Shown: positions 33,131 through 41,476 of the stretch, piece after piece
Layout of the letters: every line of letters begins with the position of its first letter
Numbering within the stretch: position 1 is the first letter of the stretch
Source: Paenibacillus pinihumi DSM 23905 = JCM 16419
GTDB taxonomy: Bacteria > Bacillota > Bacilli > Paenibacillales > Paenibacillaceae
Assembly: GCF_000422505.1 (NCBI RefSeq)
Contig: NZ_KE383870.1
Coordinates: 87,744-151,743 of the forward strand
Direction of reading: 5' to 3'
DNA length: 64,000 nucleotides
Notes under the pieces: generated by a model
The model's input: the letters and a program-made list of their open reading frames with translations, nothing else
Databases searched by the model: none
What the model was told of the DNA's origin: nothing
Made by a program: the position numbers and the translations under genes

Positions 33131-35512
33131 TCAAAGTGATTGATTTGGTGTTTGTCCTTGTCCCTGTGCCTGTGCATGATCGTCGAAGGCAGGGTCATGG
33201 AGGCCATGAACGGTTTTCTCCCAGTAGAACGGCTTCGTAATAAGCTGCCAGGCGGCTTTGACCGCTGCCAGACTCATCATGACCCAATAAATTGGGGTCA
33301 GCAGCGCATAGCGTACGAGAGAATAGGAGAAAATCTGGCTTCGCTTCTGCTCCAATTCATGAATGACCCAGTACACACCAGCCACATTGCTGAATATAAA
33401 CAGGAAATTGCCTGCATAAAATTCCACGCTTGCCAGATAGTAAATCGCACCCGGGAAAAACCGGGGAATAAATTCGAAATGCCAGCCGAACCACAAGATA
33501 AGCATCACCCAGAAAATCGGGTTGAGCAGCGGCAGCAGCGGCGTGGCCAAAATCATGACCTGGAAGCCGAGGAAGCCCTTCGGGCCAATCTCCCGCCACA
33601 GTTTCACCGGATTGCGCATATGCACGAGCCAGGTCTGCATGTAGCCCTTGATCCAGCGGGAGCGCTGTCTGATCCAGTTGCCGACACGGCTGTTGGCTTC
33701 TTCCCAGGTACGGGAATCCACGATGGCTGTCTTGTAGCCATGTTTATACAGACGGATGCCAAGGTCCGCATCCTCGGTGACATTGTAAGGGTCCCAGGCG
33801 TTCAATTCCTTCAGTACGGACAGCTTGAAGTGGTTAGAGGTTCCGCCAAGCGGAATCGGCACATCAAGCTTCATAATGCCCGGCAGCAGCAGTTCAAACC
33901 ACATGCTGTATTCCTGTGTGAACCAGCGTGTCAGCCAATTCTGGCTGCTGTTGAAGTAGTTGAGTTTTGCCTGGATACAGGCAAATTCCTCCGGACATTT
34001 GCGGAAAGTGGCGATTACCTTTTTCAGCTGATCCGGATCCGGACGGTCTTCTGCGTCATAGATGACGACGAATTCGCCGCGTGCGCGAATCAGGCCGTAA
34101 TTGCATGCTTTGGGCTTTGTCTTTGGCAGACTGTCGGGAACGATCAAGGTTGTATAGTAAAAGGGCAAATCCATGGATTCGAGCAGTTCCCGTGTCTCGA
34201 TATCATCCTCTTCAATGAGCAGTCTGACATCGAGCTTCGCCTTTGGATAGTCGAGATTTTCCAGATTGGAGATGAGGTGGGGGATAACCTGCGCTTCCTT
34301 GTACATAGGAACAAGAATGGTATAAATCGGCAAGTCCCGCTCATCCATAGCGGAAATCTCTTCATCCGTGAATCTGAATTGCGCTCCCTTGCGGGAGCCG
34401 AGCATAATCACCCAGAATTTAAAGACAGACATAATAAAATAGAAAAGCTGTATGGCAATGTTGACTGCAAGCAGCGTTACCCAGAAGTTCACGATCAGGC
34501 CGATTACAAGCAGAACGCCGATTCCAATTGCGATTCCGGTCTGCGGCTTCGTAAACGTCGTATGTGCCGAATTATGCGGCTGCTCGCTAGCCAGCCTGTT
34601 CGTGCTCTCATGAAGCATTTCGCTAGTGTAGACTTCCTTCCAGAAGTGTTCCATCTCATCCTTGGTTGCCAGCACCTGCTCAATTGGCATCTCCAGCATG
34701 GCTTCAACCTTTTGTACCGTATCATCGGACAGCGGTGTTGTCACGGCAACCAGATAGCGGTTGACATATTGGTGAATGACGACCAGTCCCAGTTCCCTTG
34801 CAACGGATTCAGGCAGTTTGAGCGTGGTTTCCAGCGTCAGATCCGCTCCGATCCGTCCGATGTTGTTCTGGGTCGCAATGGTCCGGTACAGCTCGCTAGG
34901 CTCAATCATCTTCAGGGAAAGCAGCACATCGCCAAGCATGCCGCCGCTTTTTTGCTGGAAGGCAAGCGCCTTGTCCAGTTGCTCCCGGGTCAGCTTGCCG
35001 GATTGCACCAGAATGTCGCCAAGCCGGCCTTTCTCGCTGCTCAAGTACTGGTTCAAGTCATCCGGCTGTACGAAGCCCATGTCGATCAGAATATCGCCCA
35101 GCCTGCCGCCGAACTGGCGCTGGCGCTGAATAGAGGTATGCAACTGCTCCTCCGTAATTTTCCCGTCTTCAAGGAGCATGTCGCCCATCCTGCGGGGCTT
35201 GGATTCACTGCCTGATTGCGCAGCCAATACAGCCGCGGAAGTTGCAGCTGCTGTGCCAGTGGCAGTTGCCGCCGTTTCCCGTGCCGCCGGGGCGGCTCGC
35301 CGCTCATATTGTTCGATCCGCATATGCGATTCCTGAATGCGGAGCTGAAGCTCGTTGATTTCGTTCTCCAGCCGCTGCATCCGGTTCTGCTGATCTGTCC
35401 GCTGCTTCTCCAGCGCTGCATTGGTATCGTCAAGCTGCCGGCTGGCCGCCTCGATCCGCCGCTTGGCACTGCCAATGCTGAGTCCTCCCACCCGGAGTCT
35501 GAATTTCTTCAT
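33131..35512 (-). CDS. Processive GT2 polysaccharide synthase with tandem MshEN (c-di-GMP-binding-type) motifs
   Basis: Protein of 793 residues. Residues 15-72 form a coiled coil, then an Ala/Thr linker (73-105). Four MshEN-type half-motifs follow: RRMGDMLLEDGKITEEQL (107), RLGDILIDMGFVQPDDL (137), RLGDILVQSGKLTREQL (163) and MLGDVLLSLKMIEPSEL (192), then a T2SSE_N-like domain to about 296. Two helices (327-372) lead to a GT2 core with DAED (486-489), TED (579-581) and QRSRW (616-620), the marks of processive synthases such as BcsA, and more helices to 752. E. coli NfrB has the same parts in the reverse order, as I recall. Activation by c-di-GMP is inferred from the MshEN motifs. It overlaps the upstream coiled-coil gene by 4 bp. 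Confidence 0.88.
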   Translation of the reverse strand: MKKFRLRVGGLSIGSAKRRIEAASRQLDDTNAALEKQRTDQQNRMQRLENEINELQLRIQESHMRIEQYERRAAPAARETAATATGTAAATSAAVLAAQSGSESKPRRMGDMLLEDGKITEEQLHTSIQRQRQFGGRLGDILIDMGFVQPDDLNQYLSSEKGRLGDILVQSGKLTREQLDKALAFQQKSGGMLGDVLLSLKMIEPSELYRTIATQNNIGRIGADLTLETTLKLPESVARELGLVVIHQYVNRYLVAVTTPLSDDTVQKVEAMLEMPIEQVLATKDEMEHFWKEVYTSEMLHESTNRLASEQPHNSAHTTFTKPQTGIAIGIGVLLVIGLIVNFWVTLLAVNIAIQLFYFIMSVFKFWVIMLGSRKGAQFRFTDEEISAMDERDLPIYTILVPMYKEAQVIPHLISNLENLDYPKAKLDVRLLIEEDDIETRELLESMDLPFYYTTLIVPDSLPKTKPKACNYGLIRARGEFVVIYDAEDRPDPDQLKKVIATFRKCPEEFACIQAKLNYFNSSQNWLTRWFTQEYSMWFELLLPGIMKLDVPIPLGGTSNHFKLSVLKELNAWDPYNVTEDADLGIRLYKHGYKTAIVDSRTWEEANSRVGNWIRQRSRWIKGYMQTWLVHMRNPVKLWREIGPKGFLGFQVMILATPLLPLLNPIFWVMLILWFGWHFEFIPRFFPGAIYYLASVEFYAGNFLFIFSNVAGVYWVIHELEQKRSQIFSYSLVRYALLTPIYWVMMSLAAVKAAWQLITKPFYWEKTVHGLHDPAFDDHAQAQGQGQTPNQSL

Positions 35513-35736
35513 AGCGCGCCCGTACGCTCGGCAAGCAGCCGCTCTTTGTTTAGCATGGACTTTAATTCCTGCTGAAGAGAGAGGCTCTGAGCCACCATTT
35601 TGTTATATTTAAGCTCGAATTCTGCCTCTTCGCTTGCCTGGAGCGCAAGCAGCGATTCCTGTTCGGCATGAAGCAGCTCCACATATCGGATCACCTCTTC
35701 AGAGCGGTAACCAATAAGGGCGCGTTTGGTTCTCAT
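35509..35736 (-). CDS. Small DivIVA-like coiled-coil protein
   Basis: Protein of 75 residues. The start ALIGYRSEEVIRYVELLHAE resembles the membrane-binding N-terminal segment of DivIVA/GpsB proteins (GYDxxEVDxFL-like), and residues 25-72 form a continuous coiled coil. It lacks the Phe-containing crossed loop of DivIVA as far as I can see. AGGAGG lies 8 bases before ATG. It is coupled by ATGA to the synthase gene, whose own N-terminus is also a coiled coil, so the two may interact and fix the synthase at a site in the cell. That role is inference; no family is assigned. Confidence 0.7.
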   Translation of the reverse strand: MRTKRALIGYRSEEVIRYVELLHAEQESLLALQASEEAEFELKYNKMVAQSLSLQQELKSMLNKERLLAERTGAL

Positions 35737-35748
35737 TTCTTCATCCTC

Positions 35749-37023
35749 CTAGGTCAAAATCTCAATTAGAACACAGTTCTCCATAGCGGCAAAATAGCTG
35801 CCCTGCGAGGGGAAAAGTGTCTGGCCGGAAGCAACCGGCATCCTTTGCCCGTCAATTTCCGCCACTTCACCGTAACCATAGGCAAGCAGCCATTGTACAC
35901 GAACCATAGAAGCAGGGCGCTCATAGCGCGCACCCTTGGGAAGTGTGATCCGGTTCGTCTGGACACTGATGCTGCCATCACCACTGTATTGCGTATCCAG
36001 CCTTTTGCTGGCTGCAAGGGAGGTGTCAGCCGGCTTGATCCGGTCAACCAGCGGCTTGATATTGCCGGCCTGGCGTTTGTTCGTGACGAGAATGCCGCTT
36101 TCCCCTGCGATAATGACGGCATCCGGAATTCCATTGACGATGACAGGCGTTTCCAGTTCATTGATGATGTGGGTGTTGTCACAGCCGTCTCCGAGAATGC
36201 CATCCCCATAGACAGGCTGGTTGAGTAATGTGGAAATCGCTTCCCAATTGCCCATATCCTCCCAGTTCCCTTCGTATAAAAGGCCGCCTAACAGCGGCTC
36301 TTGTTCGACAATGGCGTAGTCAAAACTGGTTTTCGGAAGCAGATGATAGCTCTTCTTGAGTGCGTGGAAATCGGAAGGAAAACCTGCTTCGCGCAGTTTG
36401 CCGATCAAATAGCCAAGCTTGAATGCGAAAATACCGCAATTCCATAACGACCCTTGTTCAATCAGTTCAAGGGCGGTCGCAGTATCCGGCTTCTCGACAA
36501 ACCGCTTTATGGCATAGGGCTGCTGCCTGCAATCTGTGGCAGGAACAATATAACCATATTTGCTGGATGGATAGGTTGGGGTTACACCCAGCAGTGCAAT
36601 CCGGCTGTCTCCGCTTGCTACAGCAGCTTTCAGCTCAGACAGCCTCTTATAAAAGGTGGAATCCGCTTTACCGTCTACGGGCAGCACGATGATGACCTCA
36701 TCGTCCGGTATATTCCATTCCGAATGCATGAAGGAGGCGGATAAAGCAATAGCCGGATATGTATCTCTTCGTTCAGGCTCAATAATGCAAGGAACGGAAC
36801 TGCCGAGCTGCTCCTGAAGCAGCGATAGCTGGTTTTCAGAAGAGGCTATCACGGTATGCTCCAACAGGCCGGCTTCACCAAGCTCATGCAGTGTATTTTG
36901 CAGCATCGAAATCGCTTTGCCAGTCTGATTCTTCAGCAGTTTCAAGTATTGTTTGGAGCGGTCTTCATTGGAAAGGGGCCACAGACGCTTTCCGGCTCCC
37001 CCAGATAACAGAATAATCTTCAT
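35749..37023 (-). CDS. manC: Mannose-1-phosphate guanylyltransferase, ManC type
   Basis: Makes GDP-mannose from mannose-1-phosphate and GTP. The 424 residues start KIILLSGGAGKRLWPLSNE, the nucleotidyltransferase signature; KRFVEKPDTATALELI, the Lys-containing substrate loop, comes later. The C-terminus keeps a short cupin-like tail (ITLPKGARYERPASMVRVQW) rather than a complete phosphomannose isomerase domain, so only the transferase is likely active. AGGAGG lies 7 bases before ATG. It is the first gene of the operon, 12 bp from the coiled-coil gene, and suggests GDP-mannose as a precursor of the polymer. Confidence 0.9.
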   Translation of the reverse strand: MKIILLSGGAGKRLWPLSNEDRSKQYLKLLKNQTGKAISMLQNTLHELGEAGLLEHTVIASSENQLSLLQEQLGSSVPCIIEPERRDTYPAIALSASFMHSEWNIPDDEVIIVLPVDGKADSTFYKRLSELKAAVASGDSRIALLGVTPTYPSSKYGYIVPATDCRQQPYAIKRFVEKPDTATALELIEQGSLWNCGIFAFKLGYLIGKLREAGFPSDFHALKKSYHLLPKTSFDYAIVEQEPLLGGLLYEGNWEDMGNWEAISTLLNQPVYGDGILGDGCDNTHIINELETPVIVNGIPDAVIIAGESGILVTNKRQAGNIKPLVDRIKPADTSLAASKRLDTQYSGDGSISVQTNRITLPKGARYERPASMVRVQWLLAYGYGEVAEIDGQRMPVASGQTLFPSQGSYFAAMENCVLIEILT

Positions 37024-37161
37024 GCAAAATCCTCCTGGTTAGGCCACCTTAGAACGTGCAGTCCAGTTTATAGCAGTTGCTGCTGCGAAAGATGTCGAAA
37101 CTGACCACAGCTCTAGTATAAAAATAAATTATTAAAAAAGTATAAGCTTACCTTGAATTTT

Positions 37162-37190
37162 ACTATAGATGAGCCTCAGGAGTGTGTCAA
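37162..37190 (-). promoter_or_regulatory. SigA promoter of the polysaccharide operon
   Basis: On the minus strand TTGACA (37185-37190) and TATAGT (37162-37167) are exactly 17 bp apart. The leader to manC is about 130 nt and AT-rich, with no riboswitch recognised. Elsewhere in 37024-37271 nothing else is seen. Confidence 0.75.
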
Positions 37191-37271
37191 TATGTAGCAA
37201 AAGTTCCCACGTAAAACTATAGTCCCGCTTTTTTAATTCTATTGTACCATTGCTGCCTAGACAGAAACTGA

Positions 37272-37318
37272 ACAAAAAAACAGCAGGCGTGTCACGTTGC
37301 GGACGGACACCAGCCTGC
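37272..37318 (-). terminator. Terminator at the end of the lipase gene
   Basis: On the minus strand GCAGGC and GCCTGC pair around GTGTC/GACAC, followed by TGTTTTTTTG. The stem overlaps the last codons of the gene. Confidence 0.8.
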
Positions 37319-38080
37319 AGGGTCAGCACATACTTGTTCGGCTATTTTGGGAGCCTGGCTGGCCAGCGCATCAAAATAAGTGGCGAGCGAATGATTGGCC
37401 GGTATAGAGCCGGCTTGCTGCTCCAATTTGTATTCTCCTTTTACATGCAAATAAATGTAGGTTTTCTCTGTCTTCGGGGACCGGTACAGGAGCGGGGGAA
37501 GCTGGGGCACGATATCGTACTTATTGGCGACGCGTACAGATACCGGAATGTTCCGGTTGAACATCCGGACAAAGGAAGGGTCTCCGACGCGGGGCGAGGC
37601 GTACGTATAGACTTTGATTTTCCGCTCTCCGAAGCAGGCGTTTAAATCTGGTGCGGCGAGCGTGGCAAGAGCTCCGCCAAGGCTGTGTCCCGTAACGTAC
37701 AGCGTGAGGGAGGAGGGGAGCTTGCTGACGAGCTCGACCAATTGTCCGCGGAGGGAGCGGTATATATCGGTGAAGCCCTGATGCGTCATGCCGCCGTTCT
37801 TTACATACCGGTAGTCTGTCTGACGGGCGATCAGATCCGAAACCCATTCAGTTGCAGTGCCTGTGCCGCGGAAAGCGACGACAGCGGCTTTATCCGAGGC
37901 AATGACAAAGCCGAACCATTCCTTTGAAGATTGATAAGAGGTGCCCTTCAGGCTGCCAACCAGATGATAGCCCTTGGGCATGATGAAGGTTCCGTCGCGG
38001 TTGTGGAACTGGGTGTATGTCTGTGCGCATACCGCAGCAAGGAACAGTGCTGTTCTCATATTGATTGTACTCTTGCCCAT
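37292..38080 (-). CDS. Class 3 lipase family protein
   Basis: Alpha/beta hydrolase of 262 residues. VVAFRGTGTATEWVSDL is the family lid and oxyanion strand; the nucleophile is in YVTGHSLGGALATLAA; Asp in VANKYDIVPQLP and a C-terminal His (ANHSLATYF) complete the triad. ATG 38080 lies 8 bases after AAGGAG. There is no clear signal peptide; a hydrophobic stretch (RTALFLAAVCAQTYTQF) is the family's first helix. It probably cleaves acylglycerols or phospholipids. It stands alone. Confidence 0.9.
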   Translation of the reverse strand: MGKSTINMRTALFLAAVCAQTYTQFHNRDGTFIMPKGYHLVGSLKGTSYQSSKEWFGFVIASDKAAVVAFRGTGTATEWVSDLIARQTDYRYVKNGGMTHQGFTDIYRSLRGQLVELVSKLPSSLTLYVTGHSLGGALATLAAPDLNACFGERKIKVYTYASPRVGDPSFVRMFNRNIPVSVRVANKYDIVPQLPPLLYRSPKTEKTYIYLHVKGEYKLEQQAGSIPANHSLATYFDALASQAPKIAEQVCADPAGWCPSAT

Positions 38081-38251
38081 ATCGTTGTCTCCTTGCATTC
38101 AGGTTGTCAGAAATGCTAATGCTATCCTATATATATGTGCATTTGTACCAGAGGGCGATGGGCAAACGCCTATTGGCGGGCTATTGCTGACAATTTGTTA
38201 TGTATGCGCTACAATGAGGTAAACCATGGCAGAAGAGGAGTGACTGCATCA

Positions 38252-39232
38252 ATGACTTTAAAGGTTGGACTCATAGGCACAGGATGGTTTTCGAAAATGC
38301 ACGGCGAGCTGCTGGCCGCGGAGGAAGGCGTGGAAGTTGCGGCCATTTGCGGATCAAGCAAGGAGAAGGCCGATGAGCTTTCCCGGCAATTTGATGATGC
38401 CAGAGGCTACGGCAAGATTACCGACATGCTCGATTCCCGGAAGCTGGATGCCGTATACATATGTGTTCCTCCGTTTGCACACGGAGAAATCGAACATGCC
38501 CTGATTCAAAGGGGGATTCCGTTCCTTGTAGAAAAGCCGCTGGGCGTTGATATGGAAGCGCCGACATCGATCCTTAAAGGCGTGCAGGAAAAGCAGCTTA
38601 TTACTTCGGTAGGCTATCACTTCAGATATATGGACAGCACGGCCAAAGCCCGTCAGCTGCTCAAGGACAAGGTGGTCGGGATGGCGCTTGGCCAATGGAT
38701 GGGCGGCATGCCGGGCGTCTACTGGTGGAGAAAGCAGGAAGGCTCCGGCGGCCAGATTGTTGAACAGACGACGCATTTGTTTGATCTGCTGCGTTATTTG
38801 CTCGGCGAAGTGACCGAGGTATATGCCGCTTATGCGCAACGGGTCATGCATAACAAGCATGACAATGTTTCTGTTGCCGATGTCGGCACCGTGACACTGA
38901 AGCTGGCAAGCGGTGCGGTAGCCAACTTGTCCAATGCCTGCATGCTGAGCGGCGGAGGGCATACGGGCTTGAGCATCTTTACAGATGGCAACAATCTGGA
39001 GCTTACGCATGGCGGACTGGTCGAGACAGCTGGCGAGAACACCCATGAATATAAAAATGTCTCCAACCCCTATGCCAGTGAGACGCGCGCATTTTTACAT
39101 GCGCTGCGGACAGGGGACACATCCGGCATTTTGTCCACGTACGAGGATGCCTGGAAGACACAGCAGGTAACCGTGGCAGCCAATGAATCGGCTCAAAGCG
39201 GCAAGCCGGTAAAAATCTTAGCTTTATCATAG
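38252..39232 (+). CDS. Gfo/Idh/MocA family oxidoreductase
   Basis: NAD(P)-dependent sugar or cyclitol dehydrogenase of 326 residues. The N-terminal Rossmann motif is VGLIGTGWFSKMHGELL; VEKPLGVDME contains the catalytic Lys, and SVGYHFRYMDS and GGQIVEQTTHLFDLLRYLLG complete the family core. ATG 38252 is chosen because family proteins begin at this point and GAGGAG lies 11 bases before; the longer frame begins far upstream. It is monocistronic, and the substrate is unknown. Confidence 0.9.
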   Translation: MTLKVGLIGTGWFSKMHGELLAAEEGVEVAAICGSSKEKADELSRQFDDARGYGKITDMLDSRKLDAVYICVPPFAHGEIEHALIQRGIPFLVEKPLGVDMEAPTSILKGVQEKQLITSVGYHFRYMDSTAKARQLLKDKVVGMALGQWMGGMPGVYWWRKQEGSGGQIVEQTTHLFDLLRYLLGEVTEVYAAYAQRVMHNKHDNVSVADVGTVTLKLASGAVANLSNACMLSGGGHTGLSIFTDGNNLELTHGGLVETAGENTHEYKNVSNPYASETRAFLHALRTGDTSGILSTYEDAWKTQQVTVAANESAQSGKPVKILALS

Positions 39233-39246
39233 TAAGCATACAAAAG

Positions 39247-39291
39247 CAGGGGCTTGTTCCAAGGTCGGCCGGACCATGGGACAAGCCCCTG
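39247..39291. terminator. Bidirectional hairpin terminator
   Basis: CAGGGGCTTGT (39247-39257) pairs with ACAAGCCCCTG (39281-39291), with further inner pairing (GGTC/GACC). It lies between convergent genes; the T-run is better on the minus strand. Confidence 0.7.
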
Positions 39292-39331
39292 TGTGTGTCA
39301 AGAATACCCTGGTTGTATGCATATGATTTTT

Positions 39332-39499
39332 CTATCTTCTGAGGCGCCCTGTAATGAGCGAGATCAGGAACAGAACCAGGAAGATATAGAATAACACTTT
39401 GGCAATCCCGGCTGCTGCGCTGACAATGCCCCCAAAACCAAAAATAGCGGCTACGATCGCAATAATAAAAAATATGGCTGCCCATTGAAGCATATTCAT
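39332..39499 (-). CDS. DUF1328 family small membrane protein (YtjA-like)
   Basis: Protein of 55 residues reading [20 protein letters not shown] at its start, then [18 protein letters not shown] and an LITGRLRR end: two membrane helices with a glycine turn, the DUF1328 layout. GGAAAGGTG lies directly before the ATG at 39499. Function unknown; family members are often stress-induced. A SigB-like promoter is visible 50 bases upstream, which fits membership of the SigB regulon encoded 3 kb away. Confidence 0.88.
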   Translation of the reverse strand: MNMLQWAAIFFIIAIVAAIFGFGGIVSAAAGIAKVLFYIFLVLFLISLITGRLRR

Positions 39500-39548
39500 C
39501 ACCTTTCCTCTCTGAAATTATTTCTAGCTCGTCCTGCTTGCTTTGAAC

Positions 39549-39575
39549 ATAACCAACAGGCAGCCGCTTTGAAAC
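39549..39575 (-). promoter_or_regulatory. SigB-like promoter for the DUF1328 gene
   Basis: On the minus strand GTTTCA (39570-39575) and GGTTAT (39549-39554) are 15 bp apart, one or two mismatches from the SigB consensus GTTTAA-N12-15-GGGTAT. Confidence 0.45.
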
Positions 39576-39590
39576 AAGAAAGGACGATTT

Positions 39591-39616
39591 GATTCACCGC
39601 CCGGGCGAGCGGGTAA
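39591..39616 (+). promoter_or_regulatory. SigB-like promoter for the DUF948 gene
   Basis: GATTCA (39591-39596) and GGGTAA (39611-39616) at 14-bp spacing. The match is partial, but the downstream gene resembles ytxG, a SigB target in B. subtilis. Confidence 0.45.
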
Positions 39617-39668
39617 CGATATACACAGGGTAACAGGGAGAACAAGAAGCACGGAACGGGGGAAGCAT

Positions 39669-40172
39669 ATGCTGATCGAAATTAGTGTCCTTATTATTGC
39701 AATTGCGGTAGTCGTACTGGTTGTGTTTTTGGTTCAAACGTTGCGTCAGGCTCAGGCTTCGATACAGGCGGCTAACGAAACGCTGAGGGAAACCAAAGAA
39801 CTGGTGCAACAATCCAAAGAGGATGTTCAGCAATTAATGAAGGGTGTTAATGAGCTCGTACACCAGGTGAACCATCAGGTGAGTGCGGTTGATCCGCTGA
39901 TGTCTTCGGTCCGAAATGTCGGCGCGGCTGTTAATGAGGTAACAGAAGCAGCCAAAGAACTGTCTGCGACCTGGTCGGGCAGCTTGAAGCGACGGGCGGT
40001 GCTGAATGCGCAGAAGGGAAGTACTGTACCCCAATGGCTGGATTGGGTGGAGACCGGAATCCGAACCTATCAGGCAGCCAAAGGGCTTGTAGAGCAGGGC
40101 CGGCGCAGCAATTCTGTTACTGCCGAGCAGCCGTTTGCTTCTGCAGGCGGCAGGATAGATAATGAAAGATAA
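39669..40172 (+). CDS. DUF948 / YtxG-like membrane-anchored coiled-coil protein
   Basis: Protein of 167 residues: one N-terminal helix (ISVLIIAIAVVVLVVFLVQT), then a long heptad region (QAQASIQAANETLRETKELV to NEVTEAAKELSATW), the DUF948 pattern found in YtxG. The C-terminal tail is probably flexible. It is a general-stress family of unknown function. GGGGGAAGC precedes the ATG. The SigB-like promoter upstream and the neighbouring SigB pathway genes fit the family. Confidence 0.82.
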   Translation: MLIEISVLIIAIAVVVLVVFLVQTLRQAQASIQAANETLRETKELVQQSKEDVQQLMKGVNELVHQVNHQVSAVDPLMSSVRNVGAAVNEVTEAAKELSATWSGSLKRRAVLNAQKGSTVPQWLDWVETGIRTYQAAKGLVEQGRRSNSVTAEQPFASAGGRIDNER

Positions 40173-40218
40173 GCGGATTAAAGGCTTTTACGAGCTAAGA
40201 GATTCAAGGAGCTGAACA

Positions 40219-41385
40219 ATGAAAATACTCGTCGTTGATGATAATCCAATGAATGTAACGGTCGTTAAAGAAATGCTCAAACGGGCGGGCTACAGGGATG
40301 TGCATTCAGCCGCTTCCGGGCAGGAGACATTTGAGCTTGTCGGGCTGGATGAGAACGGAGCCGAATATCCCGGACAGAAGCTCGGTGAGCCGGAATACGA
40401 CCTGATCCTGCTCGATATGATGATGCCAGGAATTGACGGAATTGCCGTTTGCCGGTCCTTGCAGCATTCAGCCCGGATTAAGGACATCCCGATCATTATG
40501 GTAACGGCAATCGGAGACTCCAAGAAGCTGGCCGAAGCGCTTGATGCCGGGGCCAGCGATTATGTCACCAAGCCGATCAACAAGGTCGAGCTGCTTGCCA
40601 GAATTCGGGTCGCCCTTCGTCTGAAGGAGGAGAAGGACTGGCATAAGAAGCAGGACCGCAAGCTTAGGGAGGAGCTTCAGTTGGCCAGAGAGGTGCAGTC
40701 GGCGGTACTGCCCCAGCCGGTAGTGGAGGAGCATATCGAGATTGGCGCTATTTACCGTCCTTCCGAAGAATTGGCGGGAGATTTGTATGCCTGGCACCGC
40801 ATTGACAACAGCCGTTACGGCGTGGCTGTAGTCGATGCAATGGGGCATGGGATCTCCTCGTCTCTGGTATGCATGTTCATTGCTTCCGTGCTCAAGGATG
40901 CCATGATCAAGCTGGTCGATCCCGTGCTGGTTATTCAGGAACTGAACCGCCGGGCGCTGCAGCTTCAATTTGCGGACCAGCTTATCCAGTATTATTATAC
41001 GGCCCTATATATGGTTGTGGATGTAGATAGAGGCCAGATTGAATATGTGAATGCCGGTCATCCGCCGGGTCTGCTTCTTCGGGCTGAAGGAGGAACAGAG
41101 CAGCTCCAGGGAGGAAGCACAGCAATCGGGATGTTTGAACAGATCAAGGTGACCAAGCAAACAATGGGGATCGGGAAGCGGGACCGGGTTGTGCTCGTAA
41201 CCGACGGGGTCATCGATGTCGTGAACGCACCGGACAATGAGAAGCTGGAAACGCTGTTTGAACAGCTTGCAGAGCCGGCAGAGGGAGAGGCCATAAGCAG
41301 ATGGGAGGAGAGCTTTTTCCTGGATAACGTTCAGACCGGCCGGCCGGATGACCGTTGTCTTGTCTGGGTTCATATGAAGCAGTAA
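40219..41385 (+). CDS. Response regulator-PP2C phosphatase (RsbY/RsbU-like)
   Basis: Fusion of 388 residues. The receiver (1-135) has D7-D8, phospho-acceptor in LILLDMMMPGIDG and Lys in YVTKPIN. A short helical linker (EELQLAREVQSAVLP) leads to a SpoIIE/PP2C domain with GDLYAWHRID, VVDAMGHGISSSL, YVNAGHPPGLLL and VLVTDGVID, so metal-binding Asp residues are present. It should dephosphorylate RsbV-P when its receiver is phosphorylated, freeing SigB from RsbW. This layout matches RsbY of the B. cereus group, as I recall. GAGCTGAACA precedes the ATG; the ribosome site AAGGAGC is 8 bases away. It lies 1.5 kb from the sigB operon. Confidence 0.9.
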   Translation: MKILVVDDNPMNVTVVKEMLKRAGYRDVHSAASGQETFELVGLDENGAEYPGQKLGEPEYDLILLDMMMPGIDGIAVCRSLQHSARIKDIPIIMVTAIGDSKKLAEALDAGASDYVTKPINKVELLARIRVALRLKEEKDWHKKQDRKLREELQLAREVQSAVLPQPVVEEHIEIGAIYRPSEELAGDLYAWHRIDNSRYGVAVVDAMGHGISSSLVCMFIASVLKDAMIKLVDPVLVIQELNRRALQLQFADQLIQYYYTALYMVVDVDRGQIEYVNAGHPPGLLLRAEGGTEQLQGGSTAIGMFEQIKVTKQTMGIGKRDRVVLVTDGVIDVVNAPDNEKLETLFEQLAEPAEGEAISRWEESFFLDNVQTGRPDDRCLVWVHMKQ

Positions 41386-41411
41386 TGAAAGCTGATCTAT
41401 ATTGCATCAAC

Positions 41412-41454
41412 AAAGAGCCTGATCCGGTCTTCTCCATGTCCGGTCAGGCTCTTT
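41412..41454. terminator. Bidirectional terminator between the phosphatase and CorA genes
   Basis: AAAGAGCCTGA (41412-41422) pairs with TCAGGCTCTTT (41444-41454), with inner CCGG/CCGG pairing. T-runs are part of the stem on both strands. Confidence 0.85.
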
Positions 41455-41476
41455 CGTTGATATGCGTATAAGCGGT

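Noticed and set aside
33140-35215. Very long plus-strand frame (691 codons) opposite the MshEN-GT2 gene
   Set aside because: It is antisense to a gene with full domain motifs; it has no ribosome site or family resemblance, and arises from the codon bias of the real gene.
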